Shown: positions 10,720 to 20,492 of the stretch, in pieces
Layout of the letters: the number at the start of each line of letters is the position of its first letter
Numbering within the stretch: position 1 is the first letter of the stretch
Source: Nectonema munidae
Taxonomy: Eukaryota > Nematomorpha > Nectonematoida > Nectonematidae
DNA length: 64,000 nt
Direction: 5' to 3'
Assembly (NCBI GenBank): GCA_030549495.1
Contig: JAUIRK010000875.1
Coordinates: 62,001 to 126,000 of the forward strand
Program-made: the position numbers and the translations under genes
The notes under the pieces: model-generated
Database searches by the model: none
What the model saw: only the letters and a program-made list of their open reading frames with translations
Told to the model about the DNA's origin: nothing

Positions 10720-12484
10720 GGGTGGTTCTTATTTTAAAATTGTTGAAATATCATGCTCCTATTATCTCAAAGTGTTACAAATAGAATAAAAATGTGTTTA
10801 GTAAGTTGTTTCTTTAGTTGATGAATGTTTAGTGGTAGCTCAAGACGTTTAAGTATTGGTAATAATGTCATATACATCATAATGTTTGTATGCAATGTAC
10901 ACTACAATTAAAACATGAAAACGGAAGTACATTTACACAACTTTATTTCATGTTTTTGTTGCTTTGATTTAAATAAAAAACATAACTTTTAGAAAAATTA
11001 AAAACCTGTTTGTTTCCACATTTTTGTATTTTCCTTGACAGGAGTAATGGCTCGTTTTACAAGAACTCAAACTGAATTGTATCTACTTGGTCAGCCTGTG
11101 TTGAAGTTGAATGAAGCACTTTTGTCTTCTAAACAAGAGGTGTTATGTCTGTTTCTTCACTTGAACTTAATTGAAGGGCAAAAAGTTCGATCAGCTGCTG
11201 CAAATGTTATTTCTCAGGTTATTGATATTTGAAATAAAGCTCGCATTCCCATGAGTCGGAAAGACAAATGCGTTAAAAAGTTAGAAAAATTACATACATA
11301 TTGGGCACGATTGAAAAAAAACAAAAGTCGAAAAACTAAAACACAGCAACAGAAAGAAATTGAATTTGTCAAAGATATGAAGAATCTATTTGACGTTGCT
11401 CACGCAGATGCCTTAAAATTAATCAAAATAAAAGAAGATCTAGATTTTCTTTTAGCTCAAAGGGCATCAGGTCGACACGGTTACATTGGATCTGTAGACC
11501 AAAATTTAGTTAAATTAGAAAAACGTTGTGCTCAACGAGAAAGTGCTGCTGAACAGAAAAAACGTAAAGCTGAATTTGAAAAAAAAGATTTCAGAGTTGT
11601 ACCGCTTTTTCTTATCTAGCAGTGATGACGAAAGCAATGAAAATTTTTTATTTCAACCTGCAGAAAAAGTATCAAATTCAACAAAAAATGAAAAACTTTC
11701 TGATACACCTTTTGTTCCATCCAAAAAGTCTCGTGGGAAAATTAACATTATTACTCCTTCACTTGCAGCAGCACTGGACCGTACAAAAACTACTGAAGCA
11801 ATCCACATTATTGCAACTACAGCTCAAAGTCTAGGACATACTATCTTGCCCTTAATCGCAGCACAATAAAAAGACGTAGAGAGCAGCATAGAAAAAAAAG
11901 AACAAATGTTCTAAGAGCAAAATTAGAGACAAATCAACCTCTTGTTCACTGGGATGGTAAACTTATGGCTGACATGACAGGTAATAATCATGTTGATCGT
12001 TTACCTATACTAATTTCTGGTGATGGAGTATCTCTGTTATTGAAAGTGCCTACAACCAGTGGCACTGGAGAAGATCAAGCACGCGTTGTAGTTGAAACTT
12101 TACAAGAGAGTAGTTGGTCTTTCTTTTGACACTACTTCGTCAAACACAGGTTTGCATTCAGGTGCATGTGTTATATCATTCAACAAAAATTGAACAAAGA
12201 CTTTCTCTATTTTGCATGTAGATACCATATTATAGAGCTAATTACAACAGCAACATTCACTGCACTTTTTGGTAAATCGAGTGCTCCCGAAGTACTACTC
12301 TTCAAACGATTCAAGCAAGAATGGAAAAATATTAATCACGGAAGCTACTCAACAGGGCTTGATGAAAGTTTTATAGCTTCGAAAGTTAAAACTTACAAAG
12401 ATAAGATAATTCATTTTGCAAAAAATTATTTGAAACATAAACAACGAAGGGATGACTACAAAGAACTATTGGAGCTATCGATTA
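10720..12484 (+). pseudogene. element A, left part: uncharacterised transposase-like gene
   Basis: The element starts near GGGTGGTTCTTATTTT. Frames on the plus strand give, in order: 'ARFTRTQTELYLLGQPV' (11047), a Lys-rich coiled region with 'KKLEKLHTYWARLKK' (11280) and 'LFDVAHADALKLIKIKEDLD' (11390), a Ser/Asp-rich linker (11620), 'PLVHWDGKLM' (11940), 'RLPILISGDGVSLLLKVP' (12000), 'FDTTSSNTGLHSGAC' (12127), 'FLYFACRYHIIELI' (12205), 'LFKRFKQEW' and 'RDDYKELLELSI'. I recognise this layout from abundant unnamed arthropod proteins. Asp in 'HWDGK' and 'FDTTSSNTG' followed by 'C-R-Y-H' looks like an RNase H-fold transposase core of hAT/MULE type; that is inference. At least three frameshifts or stops are present. 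The gene is cut at 12484 by element B and continues at 14845. The left boundary is uncertain by about 10 bp. Confidence 0.7.
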
Positions 12485-14841
12485 CACTGGTCAACAACAA
12501 ATTTGTTGTCTGCATTTTTTAAGCTGATTTAGGACGAATCTGATGCGCTGAATCCAAAACTCAGATTAGTTTTGTTCAATCAGGTCAAGTTTTTGAGATA
12601 TGGCCACATGTTGTTTTTTACATTTTTGTTCACATGTACGCATGTGTGGAGCATTTTAGAAGAAGTTGGTGGGGGTAAAATGTCATGTCAAATAATTGTT
12701 TTGATTGGAAATAATTATTTTAATGACAAGAAGTATTCAGGTAAAAAGTTGTATTTCTTGAAATAACGAACTCTGAAGAATGTACAATACCTACACGCGC
12801 CAATTTATGACTAATTTGTACCTATTTTTGTTTTGCAGGTGAATGATATGGCTTCTACCAGAAGATCGTGCAGAAATAAGCCCGATGTGTTTTGCTACAT
12901 ATGTGGAGAATACACCATTGTTCCTAATAGGAAGCCAGTCACAAGTTACATAAGGCGTGCTTACCATGCTTATTTTGGTATTAAACTTGGTGACCAGGAT
13001 AAAGCTTGGGCGCCACACATGGTGTGCAAAGCATGCACCGAGACTCTGCGTTTGGAATTCCCATGTTTGGAGGGAGCCGACAAACCATGTCACTGACTGC
13101 TACTTCTGCGCTGTTTATGTGTCTGGAATCAACAGAAAGAACCGGGGCAGCCTCAAGTATCCTGATCTTCAATCAGCACGTCGTCCTGTAGCTCATTGTA
13201 ATGCAATTCCAGTGCCAATCTTCGGCGAACTTCCTGACATTAGTGACGAAGATGCCTCCAGTGTTGAAGGACATGAAGAAGAAGTGGTTCTTGAAGATGA
13301 TGCTCCACATCCATATTCCCAAAAGGAATTGAATGATCTAGTTCGCGACCTCAGCTTGTCAAAGGACTCTGCCGAACAGTTGGTATCCAGATTGAAGGAA
13401 AAAAACCTCCTCTCTGACAGTGCTCGCATCAGCTTCTTCCGCAACAGGCATCAAGAGTATCTCCGTTTTTTCTCTGAAGAGAAGGACTTGGTGTACTGTG
13501 CTGATATTGCGCAGCTTCTGCTCAAGCTTGGAGTGCCACAGTACGAACCCAAAGATTGGAGACTGTTCATTGACAGCAGCAAGCGATCACTGAAATGTGT
13601 TCTGCTACACAACGGCAACCAGTTTGCCTCTGTACCCATCGCTCACTCGACTACACTGAAGGAGAAGTATGAAGCGGTGAAGTATGTGCTGGAGAAAATT
13701 GGTTATGATCAGCATAAATGGTTTATTTGTGTTGACCTGAAGATGATGAACTTTTTGTTGGGACAACAGTCTGGCTTCACCAAGTACCCATCTTTTCTGT
13801 GCATGTGGGATAGTAGGGACCGTGCTCAGCATTACACGAAGAAGGACTGGCCTGTGCGGGAGGAATTGGTGCCATGCAAAGAAAGGAACGTCATCAACAA
13901 CCCTCTGGTGGACAGAGACAGAATACTCTTCCCACCGCTGCACATCAAGCAACGGCTTAATCAAGCAGTTCACCAAGGCTCTGGACAAAGATGGTGACTG
14001 CTTCACTTACTTGTGCCAGGCTTTTCCAGGATTGACCTTGGAGAAGTTGAAAGCTGGCATCTTTGATGGTCCTCAGAACAGTCAGCTCATCAGAGATCCA
14101 GAGTTCAAAAACTCAATGAACGAAGTGGAACTGGAAGCGTGGAAGACATTTGTTTTAGTAGTGAAGAACTTTCTTGGCAACAATAAGGCCAGAAACTACG
14201 CAGAACTTGTCAACAACATGCTGACTGCTTCCAGAAACCTGGGCTGCAACATGAGCATCAAGAAGCACTACCTATTTTCACATATGAACCGGTTTCCTGA
14301 GAACCTGGGTTCAATGAGTGACGAGCAGGGGGAGAGATTCCATCAAGACATGAAGGAGATGGAGACCAGGTATCAGGGTCGCTGGGACGCAGTCATGATG
14401 GCTGACCACTGTTATTCTGAAGAGAGATGTCCCTGCCGCTGAACATTCCAGGAGTTCGAAGAAACGGAAGTTCAAGCCCTGAAGTTTGAACAGTGGTAAC
14501 GAAACATGCAAATTACTTGTACTTACCTTTATCAATGCCCACCATTCAGATGACAGTAATCGATGTTTCTATCATGTAATCAATAAATGTGGTTGGCAAA
14601 ACATTTTTTTTTCTTAAAAACATGTTTAGGATGATATGTGTTGACAAAAATCAGCTGATAATGCCACAAAAATCTAATTGATTTTGTCACAAGATTTGAT
14701 TTTTTCAAATCAACTTAGCACAAAAACCTGACCTGATGGAGAGAAACGGATGCCATTTCCTGATTCAGCAGTGCCAGAATACCCTAATTCACTTGTAGAA
14801 ATCTAGACAACATTCAGAAAGTAAAAAATTGTTGACCAGTG
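12485..14841 (+). mobile_element. element B copy 1: complete DNA transposon with TIRs and TTA target duplication
   Basis: The left end CACTGGTCAACAA is matched by its exact complement at the right end (14829-14841). TTA lies at 12482-12484 and again at 14842-14844. Deleting the element and one TTA rejoins the reading frame of element A, from 'LLELSI' to 'IFLGGVPS', so the ends are established. Subterminal stretches also pair imperfectly (around 12580 and 14720 both contain an 'atcaggtca-gttttt' motif in opposite orientation). The 2,357-bp element carries one gene, described next. The superfamily is not known to me. Confidence 0.9.
12848..14442 (+). pseudogene. element B protein, candidate transposase (about 530-residue open region in three frames)
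   Basis: The chosen start (ATG at 12848) opens 'MASTRRSCRNKPDVFCYIC', the usual N-terminus of this family as I recall it. A 'tttttgttttgcag' just upstream looks like a splice acceptor, suggesting a 5'-UTR intron. N-terminal metal-binding residues: 'CYIC', then 'PHMVCKAC', then 'DCYFC' and 'VAHC'. An acidic linker (13230-13310) precedes 'ELNDLVRDLSLSK'. The putative RNase H-like core has 'WRLFIDSSKRSLKCVLLHNG' (13557), 'ICVDLKMMNFLLGQQ' (13728), 'FLCMWDSRD' (13794), 'PPLHIK' (13934), 'FPENLGSM' (14295) and 'EQGERFHQDM' (14325). The Asp residues in 'FIDSS' and 'CVDLK' and an acidic residue in 'EQGERFHQD' are candidate catalytic positions (inference). Frame changes near 13045 and 13960 and an early stop near 14440 disable it; so few breaks imply a recent insertion. 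Confidence 0.75.
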
Positions 14842-15788
14842 TTATCTTTCTTGGCGGTGTTCCATCTCGTAAATTTAGATTTATGTCTCCAGGTGCAATT
14901 CATCATGCTAGATGGATGGCGAAAGTTATTTATGCAATAAAAATTTGGATGTTTCGGAGTCAGTTAAAGTTAACTGAATTTGAAAAGAAAAATCTTGGTG
15001 AGTTTTGTATATTTTCAGTCACCGTGTACCTCAAAGCATGCTTTTTAGCTCCGATAGCAGCTTCTGCTCCATTGAATGATTTATGCTTGTTAAAAGAGCT
15101 GTACCACTACTAAAGCATTAATAAAAAAGTATCTGAAGCTACAACTACTAAACTTGGACTTCATCTTTGGTATTTATCAGAACAGCTTGTAGCCTTAGCT
15201 TTTTTTGATACAAATGTTTCCTTAGAAACAAAGCGCGCAATGGTCAAGTCTTCCTTTTGTAATCAAGGGAGGGACAAACCTTTGAAAAGAATTAAGATTC
15301 CTGTTTCTTCAATACCTTACGTAACACTAGAAGATTTGGTTACTAAAAGTACAAAAAAAAATTGAAAAGTTTGGCATTGATCAATGTTTTTTGAAAGATG
15401 ATCCGCAAATATGGCATGAAAATGATAACTTCCTCAAAGGGCTGAAACTAGTGCCAAGTATTCAAGTCACAAATGACAACGCAGAGCGAGGAGTGGCTCT
15501 CGTTCAGCAGTACAATCGAATACTCACTCAAAATGATGATCAGTTTCAGTTTATTCTTCAAGTGGTTTCTGAACATCGAGTCCAATATCCAGATGAAAAG
15601 AAATCTACATTCAATTTTACAAAAGTATAATCAGAATAAGCATCTACTACAAAAAATATTTTGTTTTGGTCTTTGAGCTACCAACAAATGTAGTTATTTT
15701 TCAATAAAATTTTATTTGTGCATTCATTATATACATATAAATCAGTTTTAGCTATAGGAAAAGAGTTTTTCACAAAATTAAACCACAC
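14842..15788 (+). pseudogene. element A, right part
   Basis: Continues the element A gene across the element B insertion: 'IFLGGVPSRKFRFMSPGAIH' (14845), 'HARWMAKVIYAIKIWMFRSQ', 'ASAPLNDLCLLKELY' (15062), 'LGLHLWYLSEQLVALAFFDT' (15160), 'DDPQIWHENDNFL' (15397) and the C-terminal 'NDNAERGVALVQQYN' with 'FILQVVSEHR'. 'NDNAERG' is strongly conserved in this family as I recall it and may supply the acidic residue of the core. Frameshifts occur near 15110 and 15360. The right boundary is placed near 15788, where RTE sequence resumes; the ends 'ggtggttcttatttt' (left) and 'tgtggtttaatttt' (right, read inward) are imperfect inverted repeats. No target duplication is clear. Confidence 0.7.
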
Positions 15789-18242
15789 GACCATTTCCCT
15801 CCTAAACCTTCTTTAAAAGAGTTTTCTCGACATGTCTTCATAATTTTTGTTTTTTTCTTGTTGACTTTCAAACCAATGCTTTCCAAAACTACCTTCTAAT
15901 TTTTAAGTCTATCCTCTAACTCTTCCTTTGATTTCGCCATCAAAACTAGGTCATCCGCTTACAGGATCTCATATGGTAAGCCAACTTTCATAACTTTTAC
16001 CGTTTCATTCAATACAATTGTAAAGAACAGAGGGCTCAAGACTGAACCTTGACACCAATCACTTACACCGTACTTTGTATTCACTCTCGTTCTCGTTCCC
16101 TCATACATATTCATCACCAGTTTTACCAGACCTTCTTCAATGCCTGCCCGTCTCAGAGATCATTTTCCCTCGGAACCGTATCATATGCCTTTTCCAGATC
16201 TACGAAAGCAAGCCACAAAGGTCTGCCTTTTTCTGTGTACTTTTCCTGCAGTTGTCTACAAATGAAAATAGGGTGGCTTGTCCCTACTCCCTGCCTAAAT
16301 CAAAACCGCATTCGGCCGAGATTTACTTTCTTTCTCACTCTTCTTTCCAGGATCCTTTCTACTAGTTTGAAACCGTGATCAAGTAGCTTAATTGCTCTGA
16401 ACGAATCACAATTCATCACATCTCCCTTTCCTTTGAAGATTGGAATCAACTCACTTTTATACCAGTTATTAGGCAATTTTCCCGTTTTCATGAAATCAAA
16501 ACACACATTCATAAGTACACTTTCACGTATGCTTTCTGTTGCTTTCAACATTTCTGAACAAATATCATCTGGACCAGCAGCCTTACCATCTTTCATTTTC
16601 TTCATCGCTTCCCTAATTTCTTCTATTGTAATTTTCCCTATAGGTCCTTCAAACACTTCAGCTTTTTCTGGTACCTTCCATTCTCTTTCTACATTTAACA
16701 TCTTTCCAAAATAGTTTTTCCACCTTTCAATAACTTCTTCATTTTTCGCAACTGCTCCATTCCTTTTTCTGACCCATATGGGATTACCTAAGTCTTTTCT
16801 CCCATTTTTTCTTTGCTTTCACACCCTGAAAATTTTATCATTGTTTTTCGTACTCAATTTTTTTTTATCATTTCCTCATATTTGTGTGCTTTTTGTCTTT
16901 TGATCTCTTGATATGCTCTTCTTTTGGCCTCCTTGTATCTTTCATATAACATATTTTTCTCTTCTTCATCCTTTTCTTTTTTCCACCTCTTGAACCAATA
17001 CCTTTTATTTTCAATCACATTTTTACCTCTTCACACCACCACCATGTTTCTACCTTTCTACTATTTTGCTTCTTTCTTCCTAGCCTCTCTTCAGCACTCT
17101 CTACAACCACTTTCGAAAATTTCTCCCAGTTCTTTGTACTATTTTCCATTTTATTTTTTATCGAGACTTCGAACTTTTTTTTGTCTTTGGAATTTTTAAG
17201 CCTCCACACCCTTATCGATGATTTCTTGCTATTTCTATTTCTCTTCGTCTCAAGTGCTTCCAGATTAATACAAACTAACCCATGTTGTTTCACATACTCT
17301 TCGTTTCTGAATAGTTTAATGTTTTTGACCCATTTCCTCAGCTGACTCCCAGTGATCCACAAATCAATCAAAGTGAAATTTTCTCCACTTTCCAAGGTTA
17401 TCATCTTCCGCCAGTCTCCTTTTTCAAAAAACGTATTCAATACACATCCATCTATTGCGGCCAGGTTATCAAGTAAACAAACACCTTCACGATTTCTTTC
17501 TCCATATCCATAACCTCCATGAGTCCCTTCGTATCCCTATTTGCTTCTACCGAGATGGGCATTTAAATCTCCTCCTATCCAATACTTTTCATTTCTGTGT
17601 TTTTCTATATGTTCCATCATATCATTCCAAAACTTTTCCTTTTCCTCTTCAGATCGACCAACTTGCGGAGCGTATGCTGAAATAATCCGGTATACCCCCC
17701 ATTCAAAACTATTCCCATACTCATCAGTCTCTCATTCACTCGATCTATATCTATCACTTTATCTATCAAATCCTTCTCACAAGAATACCAACTCTGTGAA
17801 CAGCTTCTTTACCTCCTTGCCACCAAAATTTATAATTTGTCATCTTTCTACATTCCGTATTTCTCCGTCTGGTATCCTGAACACAGCATATATCAACCTT
17901 CCGTTTTTCCAAAACTCCACTAATTTCCATCGACTTTCTGCACCTGGTTCCCACATTCCATGTGCTTAAGCGAAATAATCTGCTCTGTTCCGAACGGTGA
18001 GATCCTTCATAAGAAGTGTGGGGCTTCTGAGCAGATCTACTGTTGTTGAGCCCCTTCTTTCTAAAGTAGGCTGGGTGTCTCGCCCGCGTGACACTTCGGG
18101 GTTTACCAACCCCATAATATTCTTTTGTATCCATAAGGTTTTGTTGGAGCAATGGTTTTATGACCGGATGCCCTTCCTGACGCCAACCCTCCTCCTTTCT
18201 CACCCTGGACTTGGGACCAGGCAATGGCGGAGTATATATAAA
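15789..18242 (-). mobile_element. RTE LINE, 5' part with endonuclease and reverse transcriptase
   Basis: Reading down the minus strand from 18242: a 5' segment with a GPKSRVRKEEGWRQEGHPV-type reading; the endonuclease start 'RLSTWNVGTRCRKSMEISG' and 'KVDICCVQDTRRR' (catalytic Glu of the usual Q-E-T motif is Asp here); 'RVGILVRR'; further endonuclease and linker frames (17440-17015); then reverse transcriptase 'TIEEIREAMKKMKDGKAAGP', 'DDICSEMLKA', 'SELIPIFKGKGD', 'SFRAIKLLDHGFKLVERI' (16700-16300). A YADD-like block and 'SIGLKVNKKKTKIMKT' lie near 15960-15850. Multiple frameshifts and stops make it dead. Joined to 9941-10719 it is an RTE of about 3.2 kb with both ends, lying in reverse orientation inside piggyBac copy 1. 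Confidence 0.88.
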
Positions 18243-18252
18243 AATATATAAA

Positions 18253-18910
18253 ATGGTTAGATAATAGAGATGAATTTTCTTATAAGTTTTACTGGGATAA
18301 AGATAGAGAATTTTTATCAATTCATAGTTATGCAGTGATTTCAAAATCAAAAGGAAAGAAAAATAATTAATTTTGACTTTCAGACCCGCTATTTTAGGAA
18401 TTACAGTAGACGATGGGAAAAGTAAAGCTGCAATTTTTAAACAGTACGATTTTTCCTAGGGGGTACCGATATACTAAATCAAAGAATAAAAAATTACCGC
18501 TTTTTCTTATCTATTAGACACTGCAAGAGTCAATGCAGGTACGATTTTTGCATTTAACAATGAAAAAAAACCCAAGAAGTGTGATTTCACTAAGCTTAGG
18601 AATAGAACTAGCAAAAAGTTTGATTCTTCCATATTTTCAAGGAAAAAATAGGTCTTCAAATCTAAATTTTTGCGTAAAATTGATAATTCAATATATATCA
18701 TAACAGGTGAGAAGGTTCAAAAACCAATAGCTTCTTTACCCGAATCAACTGTTAGACATAGGTGCAAGGTATGACTTGAGGAAGTTCAAGGAACCAAGTA
18801 TAAGAAAAGAAACGACACTCTTTCTAAAACATGGTCTATCTGTAATGTATGCGGTATTTCGCTTTGTAAAAAGCATTCAGTAATCGTATGTCCTGATTGT
18901 AAAGGTTAGC
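18253..18910 (+). pseudogene. piggyBac-like transposase copy 1, C-terminal part
   Basis: Resumes the gene broken at 9940. 'SYKFYWDKDREFLSIHSYAV' leads into 'SKSKGKKN' (18275-18365), the block after 'RKGIP' in piggyBac transposases. 'LSLGIELAKSLILPYFQG' (18590-18645) is the helix before the C-terminal domain. 'TVRHRCKV' (18750), 'KTWSICNVCGISLCKKHSVI' and 'CPDCKG' (18830-18905) form the Cys/His-rich cross-brace zinc finger that ends this family. Frameshifts and stops occur throughout. Confidence 0.82.
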
Positions 18911-18968
18911 TTGTTCATATATATTTTTTCAGTATAATTCTTGTAATTGACAATTATTGATCTGAAAG

Positions 18969-19070
18969 GTTATTGACCTCCTGAGAATTTAGTATCAAAA
19001 GATGAAGCTGCCAATTTTAGAATAAATATAAAAATAAAATAAATAATCTTGCGAACTTTGTACAAAAAAG
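18969..19070 (+). repeat. dispersed repeat X, copy 1
   Basis: Shares 'ggttattgacctcc..gaa..ttagtatcaaaagatg.agctgccaatttta' with 19620-19700 and 51800-51870. Unclassified interspersed family; ends unknown. Confidence 0.5.
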
Positions 19071-19080
19071 AATTTTTTGA

Positions 19081-19440
19081 CCTCTAGGGCTGAAATTTTT
19101 ATAAAAAATAATTTGATTGACATTTGCCATAAAGTGAGAAAAAAATTTGTAAAATTATTTTTTATAAATATTTTATATTCAAAAATAAAATATAAGTGAT
19201 TTTGAAATTAGGGGTCGTTCACAATTGACGTCAACCTTTTTTGATAAATGTCAACCCTGCCCTCTAGGGCTGAAATTTTTATCAAAAAATAATTTGATTG
19301 ACATTTGCCATAAAGTGCGAAAAAAATTTGTAAAATTATTTTTTATGAATATTTTATATTCAAAAATAAAATATAAGTGATTTTGAAATTAGGGGTCGTT
19401 CACAATTGACGTCAACCTTTTTTGATAAATTTCAACCCCC
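19081..19440 (+). repeat. tandem duplication of about 180 bp including a MITE end
   Basis: 19081-19260 and 19261-19440 are near-identical, both running from 'cctctagggctgaaattttt' into the first roughly 45 bp of the TTA-type MITE. The unit differs at only a few bases, so the duplication postdates MITE insertion and is recent. Confidence 0.85.
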
Positions 19441-19544
19441 TCATGTCAACTTTTAGATATATCATCACTTAACACAATCGACTTATGTCAACTTTGGATA
19501 CCCCCCTCCCACTATTTTATTTGACGTCAATTATGAACGACCTC
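19392..19544. mobile_element. 153-bp MITE, TTA target duplication (copy 2)
   Basis: Same family as 7401-7544: GGGGTCGTTCACAATTGACG on the left, complement on the right, TTA at 19389-19391 and 19545-19547. Its left end is present a second time at 19211-19258 because of the tandem duplication. Confidence 0.85.
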
Positions 19545-19594
19545 TTACAAGAATAATATTAAAATATAATTCATGGTATTAGAATATAAAAATT

Positions 19595-19770
19595 CTTCAC
19601 CAGATTTTGATTGACAGCCCTCGACACAAAAGGGTCATTAACCTACCATCAAGAAATTAGTATCAAAAGATGCAGATAGCAATTTAAGGAAACGTCACGA
19701 AGTATGGTAGCAAAAAAGCTAGCCAATTTGGTACAAACGAAATTTTACCCCCCCCCCCGTCAGGGTTAAA
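19595..19770 (+). repeat. dispersed repeat X, copy 2
   Basis: 'gattgacag', 'aagggtcatt.aac.taccat', 'ttagtatcaaaagatgcag', 'gtcac.aa.t..g', 'agccaatttt' and a terminal homopolymer-rich '..gggttaaa' occur in the same order at 51773-51955. A C-run of about 10 lies at 19750. Confidence 0.55.
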
Positions 19771-19827
19771 CGATTTCATAAAAAAATTATGTGAAAAAAG
19801 TTCAAACTGTGAAACTTTGGCCTAAAG

Positions 19828-20228
19828 CAGGAGTGGGCAAACTACGGGCCCCAAAGTACATACACATTTTCATCATTGAGAATGTTCATTTAGAATTTTG
19901 CCAACACTTCTCCACATTTATCCCACCCAGTTATTTGAATCTTGAAGTGCTGCATCATTCTCATTGGCATTATTTATTATTCCTGTAACAGAAAAATTAC
20001 TCAGTTACCTATTTACTTTTTTTGTGAAATAAATGTGTTTTAGGTGAAGTTTTTGCATTTAAGGATCAATTTTAATAAAAATTAATTTTTTCTTTTAATT
20101 CTATATATAACTCTTTTTCTTTTACGTTCTTAAAAATGTCTTTGAAATATGTGCTTTTTAGATGCGGCCCTTCGAAAAATTGGATTTTCTAAATGCAGCC
20201 TTTACATTGAAAAGTTTGCCCACCCCTG
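19828..20228. mobile_element. 401-bp non-autonomous hAT element with perfect 8-bp TSD
   Basis: Ends CAGGAGTGGGCAAAC and GTTTGCCCACCCCTG are imperfect inverted repeats. GCCTAAAG flanks both sides (19820-19827, 20229-20236), an exact 8-bp duplication diagnostic of hAT transposition. No coding frame. The 'gcggccc' motifs next to the ends are typical of this hAT group. Confidence 0.92.
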
Positions 20229-20492
20229 GCCTAAAGAATGAGAGGTCGCTTTATATCAGCTATCTTCCTTTGTATGCTAAGCTTAAATAATACCTCGTTT
20301 TCAAACTTTATTCTTTGATTTTAAAATTAGGCGCTTTAGGTAATATTTTTCGAAAATGATTCGTCAATTTTTCCTATTTTCAATGGATTTTATTTCGTGG
20401 CTTGTTGATCCATTCTCCCTAGAAGCGTTAAATCGTTGTTCTAAATGGTTTTATTCGTGTACTATAATTTTTATATTTTCTTTAAGGTAAGT

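Noticed and set aside
13045-13960. Programmed frameshifting to explain the two frame changes in the element B gene
   Set aside because: No slippery sequence with a downstream structure is evident, and an early stop near 14440 suggests simple decay.
13193-14006. Minus-strand open frames over element B
   Set aside because: Antisense to the conserved element B protein; no independent motif.
16049-17969. Plus-strand open frames over the RTE 5' part
   Set aside because: Same reason: antisense to endonuclease and reverse transcriptase motifs, with the low-complexity Ser/Phe composition typical of such shadows.
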